From Ciona intestinalis (lineage: Eukaryota > Chordata > Ascidiacea > Phlebobranchia > Cionidae), in assembly GCF_000224145.3 (NCBI RefSeq), contig NC_020177.2, positions 2,128,325 to 2,192,324 on the forward strand: a stretch of 64,000 bases of DNA, given 5' to 3'. The notes beneath the pieces were generated by a model that was not told the DNA's origin, ran no database searches, and saw nothing but the letters and a program-made list of their open reading frames with translations. Positions 24,336 through 37,000 of this stretch are shown in pieces. The first letter of the stretch is position 1. Each line of letters begins with the position of its first letter. The position numbers and the translations under genes are program-made.

Positions 24336-25574
24336 ATCAATATCGTCAATCAGCTAAACTAAATTTATAGTTTACAAAGTCTTAATGAAAAACGAGAGTA
24401 AGTTAAAAAAAATGACGTCATACTCTTTTGATTTTAACATTTCCTGAGTTGTTTACAACAACACCAGACACAGTGTTAACTGTGCCGTCGACCCTACCGT
24501 ATGTTTTGATAAAACTGGTGCAAAAACTCATGCATCGGTTACTTCGAATTCTCGTAACTAATTCATTGGTCATGATGTCTCGGCAAAATTTTTTCGCCAT
24601 GACGTCATTGATGAGTAAGTGAAAAACAAATAACAGTGCTGCCATATTTTATTTGGTGTGAAAAGTATGCAAATGGGGTCAATAAATGTCGATTTATTTT
24701 GACTTAAATATTATCAGTTAATTAACGGGCCGTTAAGTTAAAACCACAATTATGTTTTATAATTAACATGTTTATATATCGACTCTAAGCAACGAGTTAA
24801 ATTTATACTTTGTTACTTATTTTTTACATGTACTTAGTAGCAGAGTCGGTATATAAACACATTTATATACGGACTCTGCTAAATACTTGTGTTTCAGCTA
24901 TACAAATGTTTTGTACTATCTCAGAAATAGCCATCATCAACACTTTGTACTATCTCAGAAATAGCCATCATCAACATAGGAATGTCGCCGAAAGTTCAAT
25001 ACGACACCACGTAAAATACTTTACTCCATAAACGGTAACAATGCCATTTACAAACTAACAGTCATATCACTTCTTTATTCGATTACACCTTTTTTACTTG
25101 AAACGTGCGTTTTATAGTATATCCTCATAACGTATCGGTAGTCACGTAATTGTGACAATGTCAAAATTGATGACGTAAGGTCACAAAAGGGGAATTTATT
25201 AGTAGTTCTGTTTTGCAACGAGCGGAACTGAAATGCGTGTTGCTGATATCAGGTTTTCCGATTTACAATGAATACTACGCCCTTTTAAACAGTACCCGAA
25301 ACTTTTCAGATGTGTTGTCAAACTGTGGACTGTTGAGTAACGCAAGGTTTGTGTCGTTTAAGGTTATAATGTAACCATAAGATATTGTAAATCTTGGTTT
25401 TAAAACAGATTCAATATTTTTAAAATCTGGTTTACAGTTACAATCTATGTATTTATTTATGTATATGTATGCATATAAATAAGGATTCTAATAATTATTG
25501 TTATCATTTAGGCTTACTTCAAGTAACAGAATTAAAATGAGAGTGTGAATACAAAGTAGCTACACCCTTGTTTT
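24336..25574. promoter_or_regulatory. 1.2-kb divergent upstream region of small Maf and ephexin
   Basis: Head-to-head intergenic region that should carry both promoters; no TATA-anchored start can be assigned. It contains TGACGTCA near 24413, a near-perfect hairpin at 24838-24881 and a 34-bp direct duplication at 24910-24976 (TTTGTACTATCTCAGAAATA in each unit). I see no coding exon. Confidence 0.45.
24838..24881. repeat. 20-bp-arm inverted repeat (hairpin)
   Basis: The arm TAGCAGAGTCGGTATATAAA and its reverse complement at 24862-24881 differ at one position and are separated by CACA. A related GACTCT occurs just upstream at 24781. It could form a cruciform or a stem-loop; its role is unknown. 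Confidence 0.8.
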
Positions 25575-28500
25575 ATGATGGATAAAACTCGCCAAAACTA
25601 CAATAACCATAACAGTAATGGCTCATCAAGACCAAGTGTTGCGCCTAAACCTGCCACAACTAAACCCGCCATACCTTCTAAACCTGCGCATTTAAAATCG
25701 ATCAAGAAAAAGGAAGGTAGTAAGGTTTCTGAAGAAAAAACAAACACGAGAGGAAACTTAACTCGTATTCCATCTGTGGACCACACGACGCCACGTTCCT
25801 GGGTGTCAAAACCAACTTTGTCTCTGCCGAAAAAAGAACAGCTTGGAGGAGCTGAAAAGAAGCCAGATGGGCCTGTTCCAAAAAGCCCCTTTGCAAAACC
25901 ATGGAGACCCGCCCCTCAGCTTAAATTGAACAAGGATAGAATTCCTAAACCAATCAACGATACTTTTACAATTGTAGAGGAAAAAGTTGGCTCTGTATCT
26001 AAAGCAAAAACTGCATCACCTAAAAATGACTATGGATGTGCTATTAAAAATAACCAGGTAACAGTTGAACCAAAAGTAAAAGTTGGCTTGGAAGAAAAGG
26101 CGAATAAGCCATCTACATTGCAAGTAAATAACCAACCACAAGGAAGAACAGGGATTCAACACAGGTTAGATTTGATTCACTAGTTTACAGAGCATATTGT
26201 AATAGCGACCCTGTTGAAAACAAAATATGTAAACTTGTAAAATTCATGCATGTGTACTTAAAGCATCTCTTTAAAGCTGTAAAAAATATGTGTCAGTCCT
26301 TTTTCCTTTTAAAAGTCCCTTTAACCACAATCTGTACAAAAAGTTTTGACGGACTTCCTATGCGATATAAATCTAAAACTTTCAAACCATTTTCTACATT
26401 TTTTGAATAGATCTTCGTTTCTTCGTGACCCGAAAAGTCCTGGTTTTGGAACAATTCGTGCTATGTGGAACACCAAGGTGAAAACACCATCCAATAACCT
26501 CCCATCTCCAATATTAACAAGCCCCAAACCATTTGAAGTAACCAAACGCCCGGTTACAAAAACTCGCTCTGTTGCTGTTACTACAGGTAACCCCCTAATG
26601 TGGCAGCATGTGCAGGGACCCCGACCGCAAGCCCCACATAATTCTGGGATACAAATGGGTGAAACAAAGCGGCGTACATCGTCGCTAAGTTACCAAGCAC
26701 CTTTGCCTTTTCGAAGTGCTTCAATAAGTGAAGAAACTGAACCCACAGTCAGCAATGAATTAATTGAAGAAAATGAATCAAAGCAATCTGAGGATATTTT
26801 TAAATTTGAAGACCGTGAAAAATCGCTACCTGAATTGGAAAATTGTCAAAAATCATTTCTTTGTGAGTGATTTATTCTGATTTTTTTAGCAAATTTTTTT
26901 TCATATTTTCAGGAACATAAAATTCCCCATTTTATCATTTGCTAAAAGCAAAATTGGTTTGTAATAATTCAAAATATTAAATTAAAAGGTGATTTTATTT
27001 TGTTTGCTATCAATTTTGAGTTTGATTAAACTTTAAATAATATATGTTAATTTTTTTTGTAATTAATAATTAAATAAGTTCACAAAGCATGTCATTCTAA
27101 CAACCAATCATTATTTTAATTAGGCTGTAAAATCTAAAACATTAAAATTAATTTAATTTTTTTTTTCACCAGACTCATACTCCACTGCCAAGCCAAAGAT
27201 TCCCACCCCTGAACCAGAAGAAACAAACGAAAAACAACCAGCTCCCACATTCAGCGACCCTCCTGTCGGTATCTACCAATCTTACAGCAGCGATGACAGC
27301 GAAGCGTCACTGCCTCCAGTGGACAAATCTTCCGACTCCAGCGTCATGGAAGCCAATTTAACAGCGGTTGGAGTGTATGAAGATTTTGACGAAAATGACG
27401 AAACTGTTACAGCTGCAGTTTACAGCTTTGCACAGCAAGTAGATAACCTTCCATCAGACCCAATACCTGCTTATGGATATTTACCAATGTCTGGAGCTTC
27501 TTCTACAACTGAGATCAACTATGAGCAAATGGACTCAGATGTGAAGGTAAATAATATTTTATCTAAAATTTTAAGGAAAAATTAATATTAAATTTGTAGT
27601 TTGTTCACAAAAAGTTGTGAAGATGTTCCATCAATGTCTGTGTCATTTTTAAACGCCAACTTGTCTTGGCTAATAGCTGTAAACTTAAACTGTTTTTATG
27701 TGGTCGGAGTAGACCTATTCATCATATTTTTCCCCATTATAAACCAATGGCAGTTGGTATAACTATTTAAATTTATTAAGGATGTCAACTGGTAGCTGTT
27801 TTGTAAAAATAATAAATTATATTAATGTATATATAAATTATTTATCAAGTAATATAATTTCAATCTGCATATACCTAACATTGCAGCAGTTTGACCATTC
27901 TGAAATACAACAGTGTTTTTAATGAAATAAGAATTATTTATATGTTTTGTTATTAGTTATTTATAAGGTCAAGCCGATACTGTTCCATGGTTAAACCTAA
28001 AACTTTTATGCAATAATGGGGACATGGACATGATATAACCAGTTTCCCAGAACCAAAATACTAAACAGGGGGGTTCCACAAATAATTGACAAGTTTTCTT
28101 TCAAAATCAATTTCAACGGTGCAAATTAAAACAGAAATATATGCATAGAAATTGGTCACGCTCGTCGCTCGTGGTAAATTTGTATTTATGCGCTACTGTA
28201 CGCAACCTCTAAATTGGCATGTTGCTTGCAACTATAGTAATTATATCTTTATTGTTCTGTGGTTAAATGCTTCTTATGCTTGTTTATATATTACAGTAGG
28301 GTGTGAGAAGAAGGGACACCTTTAGCACATAATATCCAAATATCCTTATCGTGTTTTAAACAATTAACGACAGTCTATTAAAATCCTGACGAAACAGTAT
28401 TATAATTCTTTGAATTTTTTTTGTTCACCACCAAATGGGGCGAGTCTCGGTGAGAAAATAGAATGACACGGTGTCCTATTTTACCCCTCCCTACTACATA

Positions 28501-31047
28501 TCTGACAACATAAATTATCATTCCAGCTTGAAAGTATAGATTACACCAGCCAAGTGGTTCCACCACCGGTAATAAAAAAGAAATCAACGAGGGAATATCA
28601 TGAAATCGATCCCAACGGTACGTCTGTTTGTTGTTCTGCCATTGTTTCATATTTAGAGAAACTAATATTAATTGCTTGCCAAATCTTTAAATCTGTTATA
28701 GCAGTGTTTTGTATTTTTGTCGTTTTTGACTCAGTTGAATGTTTTTTCTCCTAAAAATGTACAGCTTATTTTTATATATAGCTGTTCTATTTTTACTATA
28801 AGTCTATAGTCTATATTTATAACTATTATTGTTTCCTATATATATATTTTTTAAATCAATCTGGTAGATAGCCCATTCATATTAATACATTAAATGATGT
28901 AGACATGTAGTAGTTTTTTCACTGTTTGAATATTTAATGCTCTTGCTTTAATAATTAAATCTAATGATAATTAATTACAATTCTACATAACTGACTTACA
29001 TGGAGCAAACCATAATTTATTTTTTAAGGCAATTTAAAATGTTATTCTTCATGTATATTGCCCACTATATAAGCTTATTGTTTAAAACTGTCTGGGAATG
29101 CTATTTAAATGTCATAGTTGGATACAGTTTTTTGTGCTGCAACCCATTTAACAAGTGCTGCAACCCATTTTAACAGAAGTTGATTTTTTCTGGATTTTAT
29201 TTTACTTTTATTACAGTCCTAAAGTAATCCATAGCAAACTAATGAAGTTTAACAATAATGTTAACTTTTTTACGTCTTATAACATTTAACTTAAAAGTAA
29301 CAAAAAGAAAGTTTAACAAAAAATAAACTTTTTTTTCGTTTTGTAACATGATCACGCACCCCATACCCCACAGACCTCAAACGGTCAACTTACCCCACTT
29401 TTGGAAACCTTTATTTAAACTATTCCATGCCACTTTTAGGTTATCTCTCATGTATACAACAAAAACAACCATAGCGAACTAAATTTTGGTATATGTTTTG
29501 TTATGTCTTTGAACTTAAACCAGCCGATTCCCATCGCCTTTCTATTTAGTATAGCCTATATACATATGAAGCCAAGCATAAATTTTAATCTTTTGTATTT
29601 AGGAAATATTTCGGTCCCACCTCCACCCACAAGGGAAGCTCCGAAGTTACCCACCCACTTTAACAACCAACCCCAGCAGTTAGAATACGAGCCCCCACCC
29701 TTACCCCCTGATAACCCCGTGGGTCGACGAAGTGTTGTGTTTTCAAAGCAGAAGAAACTTATGGTGGTACAGCAGCTGAAAGAAAACACCTCAAGTAAGT
29801 TAAAATATCTTTTTGTATAACTTAATTTATGGTTCCTCATAAAGTAAATATATATTATAATTTGTTTTTATTCCATTTTCCTGTAACTTAGTTTTAATGC
29901 ATTTTATTATGTTTAAATATAATTTTTGTAAGTTAAACCAACCAAAATTATATTTACAATCTTTTTGAACCAAATGTTTTACTACTAATTGTGTACTTTT
30001 CTTAAAGTAGCCACAAAATGTATTATTCTATATTTCGTCATTTTTCGTTCCATATTTTTGTCATTTTACAATAACTTAATTATACTGGGCTTAATGCTCA
30101 AAACCTCCTGCCATTGTGGCATTTAGCACAATATGCATAATGGTCTAGTTATTCCTCCAACCGAGTGGTTTGTAATGGGTTCTGCAGCTATTCTGCAAAT
30201 ACCGAAACAAAATAATCCTCAACAAACTTATAAAAATGTGTTATAACGACTGTCGTTGCTCCCTTATAAGAGGATAATCAATCATCATTTACTTATAAAT
30301 TTACGATGGTATTCTAGCTTTAAAATGTCTAAGTCTATTGTACATACTTAGGTAAAAAAATTAAAAATTGCCTAATTATGAATTCCAGTGAAGAAACTGA
30401 ACTACATTGATGTGGAAGTGACTTCTAACTCTTCTGGAGGACCTAGGAGCAATCCTGTTCATCGGAAGACTAATTACTCCGATGTTACAGTCCTTAGTGA
30501 GAGTGATGCAAGAAATTCTGAGAAAAATGAATCCGGGTGAGAATAGTGATGTCACTGTTTCTAGCTTTATTCTTTAAATATCATACACATACACTTAACT
30601 GCCAATTGGTAATTTATTAATCTGGTAATTTATATTAAATTTTAACATGTTTCAGCTTACAAATTTATTGGGTGAAGTTTAAATTGATACAAAATGTTTG
30701 CCAAGTGAAGTGGCTTAATAATTTAAATACAGTAATTATAAATTCTAATATGCAAATAATTCTTACCAGTACAAATAGAAATGCAGCTAATTACTATTTG
30801 CTTAAAATTTGTGTTAAAGCCACTCTTTTGGTGAAAAATGTATCAAATGATATTTTTAATTTTGTGTAACAATTTTTGTTTCTAATTTTTTAGTTTTTTT
30901 AACTTATAACATTATTTAACCCTCATATATTACACTAGAGATGAGAATCTGTCTTCTAACAAAAAACAAAAAGATCGAAAGAAGAAAAGTTCATTTCTTC
31001 CTTTCTCATCTAAAGATAATACTTCATCTTCTCCTAAATCAGCCAAG
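25575..31047 (+). CDS. ephexin: Ephexin exons 1-7: disordered N-terminal region
   Basis: Exons: 25575-26164, 26411-26862, 27173-27546, 28527-28617, 29603-29794, 30389-30536 and 30939-31047. They encode about 650 residues without a folded domain. Features are Lys/Pro-rich PxxP segments in exon 1, an acidic tyrosine-containing stretch in exon 3 ([18 protein letters not shown]), polyproline [11 protein letters not shown] and [11 protein letters not shown] in exon 5, an NYIDVEV tyrosine motif in exon 6 and a Lys/Ser-rich basic run in exon 7. The tyrosine and proline motifs suit SH2 and SH3 partners; this is inference. Confidence 0.88.
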
Positions 31048-34000
31048 GTCAGTACAATTCACTGCACCTGTGTTCTAGGGATGCACATTACATAATAATT
31101 AGGTATTCTAGGATATCCTAGAATACTTTATTTCGAATCTAGAATTCCGAATCTAGAATTTTGAATCTTTTTATATTTATAGGAAAAACTAATTTTACTC
31201 ACAAAAGTCAGTTTATTGACTGTTTTATAGCATTCTTGTTGGATCATGAGCTGTAAAATGATCAAAAATTGTACTATTGGGTAGTTTTTGCACCATGAAA
31301 CGTATAGCAGGCTATGAAAAGACGTTGCGAAACGTTTACTCTCGAAAGTCCCGCATACACAAAAATATTTTTTTCAAAATTAATAAGTTTCAACAATTGT
31401 TAACATAGTATATGAGATGACGTTTGATGACGTTATTAAACAGAATACCGAATCCCGTAATTAGATTCGAATACAAAAGGATTCGAATCTCATAGATTCG
31501 AAATTCTGTAATGTGCATCCCTAGTGTGTTCTCTATATTACTTATCTCAAAGCAATGTTTTTACCATTTTTTGTGTTTGTATAAAGTACTCAAATCAAAA
31601 TTTTGGTTGGCCTTTTTGTATTAATCTTAAAAAGTGTTTATGATCAGATAGTAAAGCTTGAATGAGTCTGTACAAAATATTTGTTAAGCATAAAGTGCTG
31701 TTGCTATTCATAATAGTTTATCTGAAACACTTGTTTTTTCCAAAAGTTAAATTTTACTGAATAAGACAAGTTAAATAGAATGTCTAAAACTCAGGATATT
31801 AGAAATAAAACCAGATAAATGTTATAGACTGTTTAGAGTTTTATTCTTACATGTAAGTGTTTCAGACCAGTGGTTACCACTAGACTTACTACATTATCAT
31901 TTTATTATTTATTAGATCCAGACACATAATAAACAACACATAAAACTATATGGGAGAATATGAGCTTAAAGTAGTGACTAATTTGTTTTGAATTGAACAA
32001 ACTTTTCCCCAATATTTTAATTACATGTGTAGCACACTTTAGAGTTACTATTAGATTGTGTGTATAGAAGGGTGGGGGAAGACGAGACACCTTTAGCACA
32101 CAATATTCAAATATCCTGATCGTGTTTTAAACAATTAACAATGGTCTATGGTTGTGATAAGGATACAGTATTTTAGTTGAATGTTATTTCCTTGCTACCA
32201 ACTGGAACATGAAAATACAATGAAAAGATGTCCCATCTTCCCCTACTCTACTATATATTGTGTACAGACAGTGCATATAGTAATAGCTGGCAACTGTTAA
32301 TGTGTGTATAGCTCTATAAAGTTGTAAAGTCTATATTTCTTTGAAAACAAGACAGTTATAAAACAACAGAGTTACAAGATGTGCAGAATCTGTATATGTT
32401 TCTATAAACTGCCCAAGGCTACCATAACAAACTCTTTAAGAGAAAATCCTTTAAGTTTAATAAGGGCAGGCAGTAATACAACATCATCACTGCAAATGTT
32501 GTGGCTTATGTGATAGATTGGCTAAGTTTTGGTTTATTAGATACACAGCTGTTAAAATATTTCAGAATTTTGGCAGTAAATAGAGACATAAGGAACTAAA
32601 AAATTTTTAATATAAATGTGTTATCTAATCTAATTTATTTGTTTTAAAAATTAATTAATTTTGAAAGCAAATTTGGTATTGGTGTACTATCTTTATCTCC
32701 GCATAGTTATATCATAGTGTTTATCTATTTCATTACTTTACTGGTTTCAGCACATTTCGTTAGCTACAAAGCTATTCTTGTGGGTGGATTTATTTATTGT
32801 TTGTTTACTGTGAGTCACATAAACAGTCACTTTTCTTGTTACCCCACTTTCTTATAAGGACTTAAGTTACGTTAAGTATATAAGTGACGCAACTGTATTT
32901 GACTTTTGCCTGGCTTTTTAATTTACATATTAATGTTACTAATGTAACAATGTGTTGAGAATTGTGGTTCAAAAAAGGTACTTTTTGTTAAAAACAATGT
33001 TTTTTTACCAGTTCATAACATTAAATATTCCAAAGTTTGCTGGTTGTATTTAGTGTTTACACTTTCAGTTTCAAGTTTTATGATATTTATTCACTAATAA
33101 TGTTACTAATGTAATAATATGTTAAAAAATTATTTTACAGAATAAGTACATTTTTGTCTAAAACATATATTTTTTTCCACAAATTTATATCAATAAAAAT
33201 CCAATGTTTAAAGACCATATTTACATGTATTTTAGCAAACATATATATATATATATATCTTTAGTTTGTTTAGTTTAACCAACCTACTGTATTAAGCAGA
33301 AAAATTGCTATTAGAGAATTTCTAGATACATATATGTTTGAACTTTTTATAATAAGCACGCCCCTAACATGTTTAAGTGGAATTTTCCACCAAGTATTGG
33401 AGATTTATTAAACAGACATCCGATAATAAAGGTACAATGGGTTGACCTATTCTATACAAGCTTTGATATTTTGTTTACCATAATATAGCATAGCATGTAT
33501 AATATATGAAAATAATATATAGTAGGGTGGGGGAAGATGGGACACCTTTAGCACATAATATCCATATATCCTGATCGTGTTTTAATCATTTAACAACAGT
33601 CTATGAGAATCTTGAGGATATAGTTTTATAAATGTTTGATTGTTCATTGTTTACTGCTGAATGGAACGAGAAAACGCAGTTAAAAGGTGTCCCATCTTCC
33701 CCACTACTCTATGTTTGCAATTTGGTTGTAAATTTAAAATTTTGTTTAGAATATTGGACTAATTCGGGCATAAACAGCGGGTCCACTGGTATTCTATGTC
33801 GTATGACTTCTTCCGTGTAAAAATGAATAATTATAAATTATTATTGAAATCTTATAATGATTTAACAAATTTCTGCACTTTTATTGAAGCACTTATAATG
33901 AAATTTTTTGTGACCAGTCAAAGTTGATAATCTTTTATGGTTGTATTATTTTTGGATCTTCTGAGTTTTTTTGCAACGCACTTAATAAAAAAAAATAATT

Positions 34001-37000
34001 TTTAAGTTTTATTCAAAACATTATTCTCACTTGATGATTTATTACTAATTAGAACTAGGGATGCACATTACAGAATTTCGAATCCGTGAGATTCGAATCC
34101 TTTTGTATTCGAATCTAATTACGGGATTCGGTATTCTGTTTAATGACGTCATTACACGTCTTCTCATAAACTATATTATCATTTTTTTAAACTTATAAAT
34201 TAAAAAAAAAATTATTTTCGTATTTGTGGGACTTTCGAGAGTAAACGTTTCGTAACGTCTTTTCATAGCCTGCTATACGTTTCATGACGCAAAAACTACC
34301 CAATAGTACAATTTTTGATCATTTTACAGCTCATGATCCAACAAGGCTGCTATGAAAAAGTCTTTAAACTGACTTATGTGGGTAAAATTATTTTTTCCTA
34401 TAAATATAAAAAGATTCGAAATTCTAGATTCGGAATTCTAGATTCGAAATAAAGTATTCTAGGATATCCTAGAATACCTAATTATTCTGTAATGTGCATC
34501 CCTAATTAGAACAAGCTTTTACGGAACATCCAAGCATGTGTATACACCGATTAAGAAAACCTGTTCAAGTTCAATAAATATTCTATAAATAGTAAATCAG
34601 AAGGGAGAAGGCCTATGATTAGTAATCATGATATTTGAACTGTGACTGAATTGTCAATCAGCATACCTATATTCGCACGCCTTAACTGATACAATACCCG
34701 TTTTACAAAAAGGCCTATTACAGGAATAAAAAGCTGACTTAAATAACTACTTTGTATGTTTGCAAAACGAAATGTTTAAATGAAACTGTTCAAAAAAATT
34801 TGTACAAATTTACATCGGCTGTGTATTTTTGTTGTTGTTAGAAACATGTTTTTATATTATATATGCATCATACCAGCCCATATTCAAATAATATTGGTGT
34901 TTATGACTCCTATGAGCTATAAAAAACAGTTGGTTACCTAAATTTAAATGTCAAGCAAAAATGATGGGTTATATATATATCTTATTAATGCCTCATACCA
35001 GCTCATATTCATATAATGTTGGTATTTAAGATTCTAATGGGCCATGCAAAACATTTGGTTAGCTAAATTAACATGGCAGACAAAAAATAGGGGTTAATAT
35101 TAGTTAGTTATAATATTTAGTGGGTAAAGTGTAAAATAATAATTGGGTTTGGCATTTGGCTGCATGTTTTTTTCAAATATACTTAACACAACATTAAAAT
35201 GCTTCATTACAATAAATCTCACTGTAAAGGTGGCTGTACACAGTGTATGCGAATTCGCCTGCGAAATCCTATGCAAACCCATTACCAAGTTCCGCATGCG
35301 GCAGCAAAAACCGGACAAAACAGACAAAACGGACGAATTCCGGATACTGTGTATAGCCACCTTAAGTAGTTGCCTGAAAAGGTATTTTAATTCTATTATC
35401 CATACTAGGAAGAAGTACTGACAGATTTTGAGAAAGAACGAAATAAAATAAAGAGGATTAGTGGGCGATTTAGACGGAAAAAAGATAAGGACAAGAAGGT
35501 ATTTTTGGTTATTTGTAACTTTAAACATCAGAATAATTAAAAAAATATTTTTTGCTTTTTTTTTTAATTTTTTTGTTTTAAATTTTTTCTAACCTTTTTT
35601 TTTGTTACTTTAAATATGTTATTGTTATCAAAAGAAAAGTTTTAATATGTTTTTAAATATAGTTTTAATATGATTTTAATGATTAAGGTGTATGACAGTG
35701 GTCAGTTAGCATGAGGTGTATGAATTTCAATTTACTTATCATAAATACATTATGACATCACAGAAAAAAGATCGCAACAGTGACGGGTCAATTTCTCAAA
35801 GTTTTGAATCCGATTCAGGATATGACATCGACAGTTCTTCAACAACGGTATCTTCGGAAACCTCACAGTAAGCGACAACTAGTTGTGTGTTGTTTTAACC
35901 AGTCTAGGACTATGCCAAAAAAAAGTTAAAAATATTTATGTAAATAAAAAAAATTAAAAACCATAAATTAAAAAAAAAATTATGTAATTAAAAAAAAATA
36001 TTGTTAAAATATTTCTAAACTTTAGGTAATGTTGTTGCTTTGGTATTCAAAAAAATAATATATTTTTTCAACAAAATTATCTTGCTGTTCTAACTGTTTG
36101 AAATTACAATTTCAGATTATACATTGCTTCAGCCAGCTTTTTATTTAATGCTGTTTCCCACACTTTTTATCCAACTCATGTTTTAACAACTGTTGTTTTG
36201 TTGTTGATACCCTTCTTTTCGTTCTTTAAATAACATGACCTTCGCTATCGTTTTTAAAGACATAGCCTAATTTAAATTATGTTATGTTTTTTACAATTAA
36301 AAATTTCCCCAAAAAATCCAACTAGTTAGTTAGCCCCTTTGACTTTAACCTTGCTATTTTAACTGCTTAATTTTACTCCCCAAAGATCTTACACAATAAA
36401 CACGAGCAGTGGTAGTGCACAAAGTTCGGGAGATGGTGAAGTCCGAGCATTACAATGTGGTGTGCCATACGCATATGGGGACAGTGGAGACACCAAAAAA
36501 TGGGTTAGTTGTGAAATTCTACTGTTTGACTTGAATACATGCCAATAAAATATGAAAATTTTTTTTATGGATAGAGATGCTCTAATGTAATCCAAGTTAC
36601 CATTAAAGTTTACAAAAACAAAACAGCTTATAAAAAATCGCATAAAAAAAACGCTAGAGTAAAAAAAATCGTGCAAAATGCAGAAGATTTCCCATAAAAA
36701 TGTCACCTAACTTTAACATTTTTAGTTTCTAAACTACTAAAATTCCAACAAAATTTTGGATTTGGCATAATGATTGTCTCTTCTTTGTGAGAATGTAAAA
36801 ATTATAGAATATAGACTTTATTATGTTTTAATTTTTTGGTTCAACCAAGCTACATACTTAATTAGCTTGCAGTACCTTTAGATCACATTTGAGCATTTTT
36901 AATAAAAAATACACATTTTTTGATCATTGGCCAAATGCTTTTATGCTTTAACTTTATAAAAAGTTTTACAACTTTATAAAAATAAGTGATTGTGCTATCA

